From Bradyrhizobium liaoningense (lineage in GTDB: Bacteria; Pseudomonadota; Alphaproteobacteria; Rhizobiales; Xanthobacteraceae), in assembly GCF_018130785.1 (NCBI RefSeq), contig NZ_JAFCJT010000012.1:62001-126000 (forward strand): a stretch of 64,000 nucleotides of DNA, given 5' to 3'. Made by a program: the position numbers and the translations under genes. The notes under the pieces are model-generated. The model saw only the letters and a list, made by a program, of their open reading frames with translations, had not been told where the DNA came from and searched no databases. Positions 34,017-44,038 of this stretch are shown here, piece by piece (positions within the stretch are counted from its first letter, which is position 1; every line of letters begins with the position of its first letter).

Positions 34017-35075
34017 ATGAGTCGTTTCTGGAGCAGCTTGACGCATGATCTGAAGCCCTACGTGCCGGGCGAACAGCCCCGCATCGCGGAACTGGTCAAG
34101 CTGAACACCAATGAAAACCCGCTTGGTCCGTCTCCGCGCGCGCTGGAGGCGATCCGGGGCGAGGCGGTCGATACGCTGCGCCTTTATCCGGACCCGCAGG
34201 CCACCGCGCTGCGGGTCGCCCTGGCAACCTATCACCGGGTGCAGCCCGAACAGGTGTTCGTCGGCAACGGCTCGGACGAAGTGCTGGCTCATGCCTTTGC
34301 GGCTCTGCTGAAGCACGATGCACCGCTGCTCTTTCCCGATATCACCTACAGTTTCTACCCGGTCTATTGCCGCCTGTTCGGCATCGCCTACGAGACCGTG
34401 CCGCTCGATCAGTCGATGCAGATCCGCATTGCCGATTATCGGCGGCCGGCCGGTGCGCTTATCGTGCCAAATCCGAACGCGCCGACGGGGATCGCGCTGT
34501 CTCGCCGCGAGATCGTTGCGCTCCTGGAGGAGCACCCGGACGTGCCGGTGGTCATCGACGAGGCCTATGTCGATTTCGGCGCAGAAACTGCGATCCCGCT
34601 GGTTGCCTCCCATCGCAATCTTCTGGTCGTCCAGACCATGTCCAAGTCCCGCGCTCTGGCCGGGTTGCGGATCGGATACGCGATCGGCGACGCCGATCTG
34701 ATCGATGCGCTCACCCGTGTGAAGGACAGCTTCAATTCCTATCCGCTCGGTCGGCCGGCCCAGGCCGGCGCCATCGCCTCGCTGGAGGACGAAGCCTATT
34801 TCCAGCAGAGCCGCGTTCGCGTGATCGAGGGCAGGGAGCGGCTGACCCGTGGACTGAAGAGCGCTGGTTTCGAGGTGTTGCCGTCCCGGGCCAACTTCGT
34901 CTTCGCGCGCCATCCTGCGCATGAGGGGGCCGCGCTTGCGGCGGCGCTGCGCCAGCAGGCGGTGATCGTCCGGCACTTTACGGCGCCGCGCATCTCGGAC
35001 TATTTGCGGATCACCGTCGGCACGGACGAGCAGACCGACCGGCTGTTGTCGGCCCTGTCGCGGATATTGAGTTGA
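34017..35075 (+). CDS. hisC: histidinol-phosphate aminotransferase
   Basis: 352 residues, family length. PLP enzyme of histidine biosynthesis that transaminates imidazole acetol phosphate. Contains LNTNENPLGPSP, the PNPNAPTG loop, DEAYVDF at 181-187, and the Schiff-base lysine Lys210 in MSKSRALAGLRIG. Start chosen at MSRFWSSLTHDLKPYVPG (34017, AGGG upstream); the frame is open 57 bases upstream. It is not among other his genes; related aminotransferases can accept aromatic substrates, so the substrate is inferred. Confidence 0.92.
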   Translation: MSRFWSSLTHDLKPYVPGEQPRIAELVKLNTNENPLGPSPRALEAIRGEAVDTLRLYPDPQATALRVALATYHRVQPEQVFVGNGSDEVLAHAFAALLKHDAPLLFPDITYSFYPVYCRLFGIAYETVPLDQSMQIRIADYRRPAGALIVPNPNAPTGIALSRREIVALLEEHPDVPVVIDEAYVDFGAETAIPLVASHRNLLVVQTMSKSRALAGLRIGYAIGDADLIDALTRVKDSFNSYPLGRPAQAGAIASLEDEAYFQQSRVRVIEGRERLTRGLKSAGFEVLPSRANFVFARHPAHEGAALAAALRQQAVIVRHFTAPRISDYLRITVGTDEQTDRLLSALSRILS

Positions 35076-35086
35076 CCGCGAAATCA

Positions 35087-35177
35087 TAGGGTGGGCAAAG
35101 TGAAAGCGTGCCCACCACTTTGATTGAGTGTTGCGAAGTCGGTGGGCGCGGCGCAAGTGCGCCTTTGCCTACGCTAC
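35087..35177. repeat. palindromic intergenic repeat, family A copy 2
   Basis: ATAGGGTGGGCAAAG at the left, degenerate GCCTACGCTACG at the right, inner GTGCCCACC/GGTGGGCGC. It lies between the convergent hisC and quinone oxidoreductase genes, where a bidirectional terminator is expected. Confidence 0.75.
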
Positions 35178-35191
35178 GCACCGAGCGTGAA

Positions 35192-36205
35192 CTACCACCC
35201 CTCCAGCACGATCTTCCCGCGCGATTTGCCGCTCTCGAGCAGCGCATGCGCGCGCTTGAGGTTGGCTGCGTTGATGGTGCCAAAGGTCTGGTCGAGCGTG
35301 GTGCGCAAGACACCCTTGTCGATGAGGTCGGCGACGTCGTTGAGCAGGTGATGCTGCGCGATCATGTCCGGTGTCTGGAACGAGGAGCGGGTGAACATCG
35401 ATTCCCAGTGCACCGAGATCGCTTTGCCCTTGAAGGTGCTCATGGTGAATTCCGGGGGATCGTCGATCAGCCCGAACCGGCCCTGTGGGGCCATGAGCTC
35501 GGCGATCGCCTTGTAGTGCTGGTCGGTGAAGGTAAGGCTCGCCACCAGCGCGACCGGCGGCAGCCTCAACCTCTCGATCTGCTCCTTCATCGGCTTGCCG
35601 TGGTCGATCACCGCATGCGCGCCGAGATCGAGGCACCACTTTTGTGACTCCGGCCGCGTCGCAGTGGCGAGCACCGTGAGGCCGGTGAGGCGGCGCGCGA
35701 GCTGGATCAGGATGGAGCCGACGCCGCCGGCGCCGCCCGTGATCAGGAGCGTGCGCGGATCGACGCTCTTGCCCGGCACCGCGCCGAGCCGGTCGAACAG
35801 CAATTCCCAGGCGGTGATGGAGGTGAGGGGGAGGGCTGCGGCCTGCGCGAACGACAGGCTCTTCGGCTTGTTGCCGACGATGCGCTCGTCGACCAGATGG
35901 AATTCGGCATTGGTGCCCTGGCGCAGGATCGAGCCTGCGTAAAACACCTCGTCGCCCGGCTTGAACGGCGTGACGTCGGGCCCGACGGCATCGACCACGC
36001 CGGCCGCGTCATAGCCGAGGATCTTGGTCTCGCCCTCAGGCGGAGCGGCGCGCTTGCGCACCTTGTAATCGACCGGATTGGCCGAGATCGCCTTCACGGC
36101 GACGCGGATGTCGCGCCCCTTGGGCTCCGGTTTTGCGGTCTCGAAATCGATCAGCGCGTCCTGATCCTCGATCGGAAGCGATTTCTTGTAGCCGACGGCC
36201 TTCAT
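35192..36205 (-). CDS. zinc-type alcohol dehydrogenase-like / quinone oxidoreductase (MDR family)
   Basis: 337 residues. GroES-like N-terminal half and Rossmann half with LLITGGAGGVGSILIQLARR (nucleotide loop GGAGGVGS). The NPVDYK motif and absence of the structural-zinc Cys cluster place it with zinc-free MDR quinone/enone reductases (YhdH/Qor-like; ZADH subgroup). GGAGA precedes the ATG. Divergent from an HxlR-type regulator, an arrangement common for quinone or electrophile detoxification. Confidence 0.9.
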   Translation of the reverse strand: MKAVGYKKSLPIEDQDALIDFETAKPEPKGRDIRVAVKAISANPVDYKVRKRAAPPEGETKILGYDAAGVVDAVGPDVTPFKPGDEVFYAGSILRQGTNAEFHLVDERIVGNKPKSLSFAQAAALPLTSITAWELLFDRLGAVPGKSVDPRTLLITGGAGGVGSILIQLARRLTGLTVLATATRPESQKWCLDLGAHAVIDHGKPMKEQIERLRLPPVALVASLTFTDQHYKAIAELMAPQGRFGLIDDPPEFTMSTFKGKAISVHWESMFTRSSFQTPDMIAQHHLLNDVADLIDKGVLRTTLDQTFGTINAANLKRAHALLESGKSRGKIVLEGW

Positions 36206-36338
36206 GGCTTGTCTCCATCAGATGGCGCGCAGCTTGTGATGTGCGCCCGGCCTGCTAACTGTCCCGCTGGCCCCGATTTGGCAAGTACTGTAAATTCGGG
36301 GATATAGTCCCTGTTTGGATACTATTGGGAAAGCACGC
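36206..36338. promoter_or_regulatory. divergent promoter/operator region for the oxidoreductase and HxlR regulator
   Basis: The A/T-rich core at 36285-36330 holds an imperfect dyad, GGGA-TATAG-TCCC (36299-36311), flanked by related words AGTACTGTAAAT and GATACTATTGG. HxlR proteins bind such dyads between themselves and their target, so autoregulation plus control of the reductase is likely. This is inference. Confidence 0.45.
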
Positions 36339-36713
36339 ATGAAACGGCGAGATTTTACCAGGCGTCCCGGCTGCTCGGTCGAGGCGACGCTGGACCTGAT
36401 CGACGGCAAGTGGAAGGGCGTGATCCTCTACCACCTGCAGGACGGCACCCAGCGCTTCGGCGAACTGCGCCGCCGGATGCCCGGCATCACCCAGCGCATG
36501 CTGACAAAGCAGCTTCGTGCGCTGGAGGAAGACGAGCTCGTCATCCGCAAGGTCTACGCCGAGGTGCCGCCGCGCGTGGAATATTGCCTCTCCGAGCTTG
36601 GCGAGAGCCTGCGGCCGGTGATCGACATTTTGAAGGCCTGGGGCGAGAGCCACCAGCAGCGGCTGTCCTGCGCCCCGCCGCCGGTGGTCGTGAAGAAGAA
36701 GCGCGCGGCGTAG
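36339..36713 (+). CDS. HxlR-family winged-helix transcriptional regulator
   Basis: 124 residues. Diagnostic sequence CSVEATLDLIDGKWKGVILYHL (Cys12 followed by the first winged-helix helices), then RFGELRRRMPGITQRMLTKQL (recognition helix) and EVPPRVEYCLSELGESL. Cys12 is in the place of the sensing cysteine of YodB/QorR-type quinone-responsive repressors; a second cysteine is near the C-terminus (LSCAPP). Start at ATG 36339; a TTG 24 bases upstream is a weaker option. Likely represses the divergent quinone oxidoreductase. Confidence 0.9.
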   Translation: MKRRDFTRRPGCSVEATLDLIDGKWKGVILYHLQDGTQRFGELRRRMPGITQRMLTKQLRALEEDELVIRKVYAEVPPRVEYCLSELGESLRPVIDILKAWGESHQQRLSCAPPPVVVKKKRAA

Positions 36714-36716
36714 ATA

Positions 36717-36742
36717 TCCGGGAGCGGCATGCCGCTCCCGGA
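36717..36742. terminator. perfect hairpin between convergent genes
   Basis: A 12-bp stem, TCCGGGAGCGGC (36717-36728) with GCCGCTCCCGGA (36731-36742), nearly loopless. It lies between the convergent HxlR gene and porin gene. No adjacent T-run on either strand, so a bidirectional stop or mRNA end barrier is inferred. Confidence 0.55.
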
Positions 36743-36752
36743 CGGGACAGTT

Positions 36753-38396
36753 TTAGAAAGCGACCTGCGTGCGCATTGCCACTGCATTGAACGACGAGCC
36801 CGTGTTCACCGCGGAGGTAGCGCTGGCCTGCTTGGAGATGTCGCCGTGCAGATAGTCGAGCATGAAGCGGACGTTGTTGTTGACGTACCAGTTCAGCGCG
36901 GCGGTGTAGATGGTCTGCCGTCCACCCGCGATGCCGGCCGCGGTCGCAAGCTGATCGTTCAGGTTCATCGTGCTCACGCGTCCCGCGATTTCCCAGGCGC
37001 CCCAACCGCCGCCGGTGAGTGAGAACGGATTCGCCGGCTTGACGCCGCCGTAGGAGGCGTTCGCCGGATTGTAGGCGCGACTCTCGCCGGTCAGCACGTA
37101 GCCGACCTGCGCGTAGCCGCCGTCGAATTTCAGGCTCTGCGCGCCGAACGGCGGCAGACCGGTATTCGCGCTGCGGTCGACATTGAACCAGTAGTATTCG
37201 CCTTGCGCGATGAACGAGCCATAGGTCGCGGCCGCCTCGACGCCGTAGACCTGTGCGCCTGATACGTTGGCGATCGCGCCCGTCGAGATCAATGTCGTCG
37301 GATCGATCCGCAGCTCGGGCCGGTCGCTCAGCGTGAGCGTTTGCGCCTGCGTCAGCAGATTTCGCGGCGGCTGGATCAGCCATTCCGCATCGGCGCCGAT
37401 ATGGACGGAATAGCCGTTGCCACTGATCGGGTTGCCGGCGACACGGACGACCGCGCCATATTGCTCGCTGGTGCCTGGCGGAGAGACGCTGGAAGCAGAG
37501 TGGATCTGGCCTGTGGTCGGTCCGGTGACATAGGCGCCGATCCAGAGCTGGTCAGTCCACCAGCGGGTGCCGATCGCCGAGCGGAAGTCGCCGGCTGCGA
37601 TGTTCTGCGCGATGAGGCCAGACGAGGCGCGTTCCATGAACATGATGTCGTTGGAGCTAGTGGCTTCGTCGAGAGTCCAGGGCACATCCATGATGCCGGC
37701 CTCGATCGCCAACTTGCCGCCGAACGGTTTGAGACCGGTGTAGCTCAGATACGCATTTTCGATGCCCGATGTCCCGCCGCCCGGCAGGAAGCCCACCGCG
37801 GTGCCACCCGCGGCGCCGGTGCCGCCAAAACCGTCGGACGTGCCGCCGAAGTCGTAGATCAGGGAGTAATTCCAGTCGCCGAAGAACTTACCGACGACGC
37901 CGATACGCGCGCGGCGAACGTTTTCGCCGCTGTCGAGCTGTTGCGGCGTCGTCGCTGCCGTGTTCGGACGATAATTATACCCGCCGACATCCCAGTGCAC
38001 GCGGCTCGTGATAGCGACACAGTTCTGCTCGTCCGCAGTGCAGATGGTCGGACGGTTGTTCGGCATCGTGACGACGACGCCGGACGGAGCCACCGGTCCC
38101 TTGAGCGGGATCGCCGCGTTGGCATTGGCGACGACGGCTTTCGCCTCCGAACGCGCCTCGGCCTTCGCTTCAGCCTTTGCTTCGGCTTTGGCCTTCGCAG
38201 TGGCCGCCGTGTTCGCGGCGGTCTGGCTCTGGAGCTTGTCGAGCTTCTGCTCCAGCATCTTCAACTGCTGCTTCAGCAGCGCGATCTCCTGCTCGCTGCT
38301 GCTTGCCGTTTGGGCCTGGGCCTGCGAGGCCGCCAGCGCGCCGGCGAGACCAATCGCCGTGGCTGCAATTCTTGTCCTGCTCACGTCTGACTCCAT
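36753..38396 (-). CDS. outer-membrane porin, OprO/OprP-like
   Basis: 547 residues. Signal peptide (about 1-28, ending AQA), then a coiled-coil/Ala-Lys-Glu segment (about 32-92, LKQQLKMLEQKLDKL followed by KAEAKAEAKAE) that probably trimerises or spans to peptidoglycan, then a beta-barrel ending in Phe (MRTQVAF), the outer-membrane sorting signal. GDWNYSLIYDFGG and the WYVNNNVRFMLDYLHG-type C-terminal strands resemble phosphate/polyphosphate-selective porins. GGGGAAG precedes the start. Divergent from the protease gene. The solute is not proven. Confidence 0.88.
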   Translation of the reverse strand: MESDVSRTRIAATAIGLAGALAASQAQAQTASSSEQEIALLKQQLKMLEQKLDKLQSQTAANTAATAKAKAEAKAEAKAEARSEAKAVVANANAAIPLKGPVAPSGVVVTMPNNRPTICTADEQNCVAITSRVHWDVGGYNYRPNTAATTPQQLDSGENVRRARIGVVGKFFGDWNYSLIYDFGGTSDGFGGTGAAGGTAVGFLPGGGTSGIENAYLSYTGLKPFGGKLAIEAGIMDVPWTLDEATSSNDIMFMERASSGLIAQNIAAGDFRSAIGTRWWTDQLWIGAYVTGPTTGQIHSASSVSPPGTSEQYGAVVRVAGNPISGNGYSVHIGADAEWLIQPPRNLLTQAQTLTLSDRPELRIDPTTLISTGAIANVSGAQVYGVEAAATYGSFIAQGEYYWFNVDRSANTGLPPFGAQSLKFDGGYAQVGYVLTGESRAYNPANASYGGVKPANPFSLTGGGWGAWEIAGRVSTMNLNDQLATAAGIAGGRQTIYTAALNWYVNNNVRFMLDYLHGDISKQASATSAVNTGSSFNAVAMRTQVAF

Positions 38397-38696
38397 CGTT
38401 TGACGAACTTCCCCAAGTCGTAACGGGAGAGCTTAAGAGCGATCGATGACTGCCCCGCGACGCTGCGCCCGGTTGCACGGTTCCCACTGATGCCAATTCG
38501 CCGCAACCGAATCCGCCACCGGGTAGAATGCTGGATGACGCGCATCATGCCAATCCATTGCACCCTGCCATTTGCCATTTCGTACGTCCGGCTTGCATTT
38601 GGGACACACCGGGAAGGGGCCGAATATTGCCGCCCGGCGCCCTTCTATTGGCGGGCGATCGCGCCTATATTCCGGCGTCTTTTCCGAGAGGTAGGA
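38397..38696. other. 300-base divergent intergenic region
   Basis: Lies between the porin and Do-like protease starts and must carry both promoters. No clear hexamer pair, dyad or RNA gene was recognised. Ribosome sites are visible at each end (GGGGAAG for the porin, GAGAGGTAGGA for the protease). Confidence 0.5.
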
Positions 38697-40099
<1,403 letters not shown>

Positions 40100-40103
<4 letters not shown>

Positions 40104-41431
40104 GTCCGAAGCGACCACAGGAGACGCCAACTCTCTTTGCCGCGGCGGGGCTCGATCACGAGGCTCCGCATCCGCTGCCGGACCGGCTGCGCCCGCGCGC
40201 GCTGTCGGAGGTCGTAGGCCAGGACCACATCCTCGGTCCCGACGGCGCGCTGACGCGCATGCTGGAGACGCGCACGCTGGGATCACTGGTGTTCTGGGGC
40301 CCGCCCGGCACCGGCAAGACCACGGTGGCGCGGCTGCTGGCCGATGCGACGGATCTGCATTTCGAGCAGATCTCCGCGGTGTTCTCCGGCGTCGCAGATC
40401 TCAAGAAAGCGTTCGACGCCGCGCGCGCCCGCCGCGAGATGGGCAAGGGCACGCTGCTGTTCGTCGACGAGGTGCATCGCTTCAATCGCGCGCAGCAGGA
40501 TTCGTTTCTGCCCGTCATGGAGGATGGCACCGTCGTGATGGTTGGTGCCACCACCGAGAACCCGTCCTTCGAGCTCAACGCGGCGCTTCTGTCCCGCGCG
40601 CGCGTGCTGGTGTTTCGCTCGCTCGATGCGGCCGCGATCGAAAAGCTGTTCGCGCATGCCGAGGAGGTCGAAGGCCGCAAGCTGCCGCTCGATGCGGAGG
40701 CGCGGGCGGTGCTGGTGCGGATGGCCGACGGTGACGGTCGGGCCTCGCTGACGCTCGTCGAAGAGGTCTGGCGTTCGGCGCGGGCGGACGAGATTTTCAA
40801 CGCCGCGCAGTTGCAGGAGATCCTGCAACGCCGCGCGCCGATCTACGACAAGTCGGCCGACGGCCACTACAACCTGATCTCGGCGCTGCATAAGTCGGTG
40901 CGGGGCTCCGATCCCGATGCCGCGCTGTATTATCTCGCGCGTATGCTCGATGCCGGCGAGGACCCGCTGTTCCTGGCCCGCCGCGTCGTACGCATGGCGG
41001 TCGAGGACATCGGCCTCGCCGATCCGCAGGCGCTGGTCATCGCCAATGCCGCCAAGGACGCCTTCGACTTCCTCGGCCATCCCGAGGGCGAGCTCGCCAT
41101 CGCGCAGGCCGTCGTCTATCTCGCCACCGCACCGAAATCGAACGCGGTCTATACGGCCTTCGGAACGGCGATGCAGGTCGCCAAGCAGGCTGGCTCGCTG
41201 CTGCCGCCAAAACACATCCTCAATTCCCCGACCAAGCTGATGAAGTCGGAGGGCTACGGCGCGGCCTACGAATACGACCACGACGCTCCCGACGCCTTCT
41301 CCGGCCAGGACTACTTTCCGGAAGCCCTGGGCCGCCAGACCTTCTACGACCCGCCCGAGCGCGGTTTCGAGCGCGAGATCCGCAAGCGGCTGGATTACTG
41401 GGCCAAGTTGCGTAAGGAGCGGGGCGGCTGA
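40100..41431 (+). CDS. rarA: replication-associated recombination protein A (AAA ATPase)
   Basis: 443 residues, MgsA/WRNIP1 family. RPRALSEVVGQDHILG N-terminal signature, Walker A GPPGTGKT at 67-74, Walker B LLFVDEVHR (about 117-125), sensor GATTENPSFELNAALLSRARV, and the C-terminal tetramerisation region with EDIGLADPQAL and FGTAMQVAK. Acts at stalled replication forks. Translationally coupled to the upstream protease; this odd pairing is also seen in other alphaproteobacteria as I recall. Confidence 0.96.
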
Positions 41432-41488
41432 AGCCAAAACCGCCATTTCGTCGTGACGAAAGGGCTCTTTTGGGCTAGGCAGGCAACC

Positions 41489-42703
41489 ATGAGCCGCCGC
41501 ATCAAAAGAATGAACCCAAAGCCCCGTTCGCGTGACGAGCGCGATGACGCGCGTCCGTTCAAGGCACGCGGCGCGAAGTCAGCTGGGCCGCGGCCGGCCG
41601 GCAAGCCCGGCGTCAAGCCGCCGCGCTTTGCCGCTGAGCGCGCCGAGCGGCGTCCGCCCAAGGTTGCACAGGAAAGGCCTACGCCGGAAAAGCCCGTCGA
41701 GGCGCTGCTGCCAACCAAGGTACAGACCGTCAAGGTGACGGCCGACGAGAACAACATGCGCGTCGACCGTTTCCTCGAAGCGCGTTTTCCCGGCCTGTCG
41801 TTCTCCCACATCCAGCGCGTCGTCCGCAAAGGCGAGCTGCGTGTCGACGGCAAGCGCGTCGACAGCAAGGACCGGCTGGAAGTGGGGCAGAGCGTCCGCA
41901 TTCCGCCGCTGAAGCTCGACACGCCAAAGGCCGTCGGCGAGCTCTCGGAGGCCGCGCAAAAGACGCTCGCCGCGCTGAAGGAGATGACGATCTACGAGGA
42001 CGACGACGTCCTCGTCCTGAACAAGCCGGCCGGCCTCGCCGTGCAGGGTGGCTCGGGCATGACGCGGCACATCGACCAGATGCTGGAGGTGATGCGCGAT
42101 TCCAAGGGCCAGAAGCCGCGCCTCGTGCACCGCATCGACCGGGAGACGTCGGGCTGTCTGCTGATCGCCAAGACGCGCTTTGCGGCTTCGCATCTGACCG
42201 GTGCCTTCCGCTCGCGGTCGGCGCGAAAAACGTACTGGGCGCTGGTGCCGGGGCTGCCAAAGCCGAAGCAGGGGCGCATCTCGACCTTCCTTGCGAAAGA
42301 AGAGAGCGAGGACGACACCATCATGCGCATCGCCCAGCATGGCGACGACGGTGCCAGCCACGCGGTGACCTACTATGCGGTGGTCGAGACCGCCGGCAAC
42401 AAGCTGACCTGGGTGTCGCTCAAGCCCGTGACGGGCCGCACCCACCAGCTGCGGGCCCACATGGAGCATATCGGCCACCCCATCGTTGGCGATCCCAAAT
42501 ATTTCAACATCGAGAACTGGCAGCTGCCGGGCGGGCTGCAAAACCGGCTGCATCTGCTCGCGCGCCGCATCGTCATCCCGCATCCCCGCGGCGGCGTGAT
42601 CGACGCCACCGCGCCACTGCCGCAGCATATGCAGCAGTCGTGGAACCTGCTCGGGCTCGACGCAAGCCGGTTTGATCCAATCGAGAACGCGCCTGAAGAA
42701 TAG
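41489..42703 (+). CDS. RluC-type 23S rRNA pseudouridine synthase
   Basis: 404 residues. A basic, low-complexity N-terminal region (about 1-85) precedes an S4 RNA-binding domain (MRVDRFLEARFPGLSFSHIQ) and an RluA-family catalytic domain with HRIDRETSGCLL, catalytic Asp217. GRTHQLRAHMEHIGHPIVGD is the second family motif. Most like RluC (U955/2504/2580 in E. coli). The start at 41489 has GGCAGG upstream; a GTG 36 bases earlier is an alternative. The long basic N-terminus is unusual for RluC. Confidence 0.92.
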   Translation: MSRRIKRMNPKPRSRDERDDARPFKARGAKSAGPRPAGKPGVKPPRFAAERAERRPPKVAQERPTPEKPVEALLPTKVQTVKVTADENNMRVDRFLEARFPGLSFSHIQRVVRKGELRVDGKRVDSKDRLEVGQSVRIPPLKLDTPKAVGELSEAAQKTLAALKEMTIYEDDDVLVLNKPAGLAVQGGSGMTRHIDQMLEVMRDSKGQKPRLVHRIDRETSGCLLIAKTRFAASHLTGAFRSRSARKTYWALVPGLPKPKQGRISTFLAKEESEDDTIMRIAQHGDDGASHAVTYYAVVETAGNKLTWVSLKPVTGRTHQLRAHMEHIGHPIVGDPKYFNIENWQLPGGLQNRLHLLARRIVIPHPRGGVIDATAPLPQHMQQSWNLLGLDASRFDPIENAPEE

Positions 42704-42743
42704 TCAGGTTGAACGGAGACGCAGAAGCACAACATCATACTCC

Positions 42744-43043
42744 ATGAAACGGATCTCGATCCTCTTCGTGGTTGCGATGGCGCTGCTCGCGGGGCAGGGC
42801 GCCCAGGCGCAGTATGTGCTGCCGGGCGCCTCGCGGTTCAATCTGCCGCCGCCTTCACCGCCACCGCCGCCAAAGATCGAGGTGCCGAAGATCCCGCAGT
42901 TCGACGCGCCGCCGAACTACAACTATCAGCCGCTCCCGCGCAATTCATTCAGCGACCGCGTCTTGAAGTGTCTCGATGATGCCGCAGCCGCAGGGCTGGG
43001 CCCCGCCGATCGCGGCACCTATGCGCGCAGTTGCGCGAACTAG
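42744..43043 (+). CDS. small exported Pro-rich protein, unknown function
   Basis: 99 residues. Signal peptide MKRISILFVVAMALLAGQGAQA (about 1-22), then a Pro-rich linker (PPPSPPPPPK) and a short C-terminal segment with two Cys (VLKCLDDAAA and YARSCAN) that could form a disulphide. No family recognised. It lies 40 bases after the pseudouridine synthase and may be co-transcribed. Confidence 0.75.
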   Translation: MKRISILFVVAMALLAGQGAQAQYVLPGASRFNLPPPSPPPPPKIEVPKIPQFDAPPNYNYQPLPRNSFSDRVLKCLDDAAAAGLGPADRGTYARSCAN

Positions 43044-43184
43044 CGGGATTTGGACCTGCTCGTGCGCCTCTATCCCCCGCCACCGGGGTGCGGAAGACGG
43101 CCGCAAGTTCCCTCATGCCCGCTTTATCGGCCGCCCGTCTTATCTTAAACCCTAGCATTCAGCCGCGGAGCCCGAAGACTCAAG

Positions 43185-43979
43185 ATGCGCGAATTGTTCG
43201 ATGAGGTTGCGGGGCGGTCCCCGCTCGATCCGCAGGAGGCGGTGCGCCAGTCCACGCGTACGCCGCAGCGCAAGCGCTTCTACAAGGAGGCGGGCGCCGC
43301 CGAGGCCGAGGGCGGCTTCGCCATCACGCTGGACGGCAGGCCGATCCGCACGCCCTCCAGCCGCCAGGTGGTGATCCCCTCGCGCACGCTGGCCGATGCG
43401 GTGGCCGCGGAATGGGCGGCTCAGGGCGAGACGATCGATCCCGTGACCATGCCGCTGACGCGGATCGCGAACAGCGTCGTCGAGGGTGTCGTCGATCGCG
43501 TCGAGCTCGTAGCCGACGACCTCGCAAAATACTTCGAGACTGACCTGCTGTTCTATCGCGCCGGCCACCCCGAAGGGCTGGTTGCCCGCGAGGCCGCGCA
43601 TTGGGACCCCGTGCTGTTCTGGGCTGCGCAGACGCTGGGCGCGCATTTCATCCTGTCCGAGGGCATCATGCATGTGAAGCAGCCGGAGGAGGCGGTTCAG
43701 GCCGCCCGCGCGGCTCTGCCCGAGGATGCCTGGTCGGTCGCGGCGCTCCACGTGGTCACGACCCTGACCGGCTCGGCGCTGCTGGCGCTGGCGCTAGCCC
43801 ATGGCGTGTGCGATGCCGGCCAGGTCTGGGCTGCCGCCCATGTCGACGAGGACTGGAACGCCGAGAAATGGGGCGTGGACGAGGAGGCCGCTGCACGTCG
43901 GGCCGCACGCCTGAGGGACTTCGAGGCTGCCGTGACGGTTCTGGCAGCCGTGAAGCCGCAGGTGGCCAAAGGTCCTTAA
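43185..43979 (+). CDS. ATP12-family chaperone
   Basis: 264 residues. Bacterial homologue of mitochondrial ATP12, which assists assembly of the F1 alpha subunit. Family motifs: ITLDGRPIRTP, AAEWAAQGETIDP, MPLTRIANSV and ETDLLFYRA, followed by HWDPVLFWA. Found in alphaproteobacteria and mitochondria. No atp genes are adjacent. Confidence 0.93.
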   Translation: MRELFDEVAGRSPLDPQEAVRQSTRTPQRKRFYKEAGAAEAEGGFAITLDGRPIRTPSSRQVVIPSRTLADAVAAEWAAQGETIDPVTMPLTRIANSVVEGVVDRVELVADDLAKYFETDLLFYRAGHPEGLVAREAAHWDPVLFWAAQTLGAHFILSEGIMHVKQPEEAVQAARAALPEDAWSVAALHVVTTLTGSALLALALAHGVCDAGQVWAAAHVDEDWNAEKWGVDEEAAARRAARLRDFEAAVTVLAAVKPQVAKGP

Positions 43980-44038
43980 CGAGAGGTTTACGAGGGCGGC
44001 CTTAAGGTGGGAGCTAGCGTTCCCCGGGCCCCCTTCAG

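Noticed and set aside
38397..38696. Possible small gene upstream of the Do-like protease
   Set aside because: The frame joined to the protease lacks a signal peptide and family similarity before residue 70; better explained as leader.
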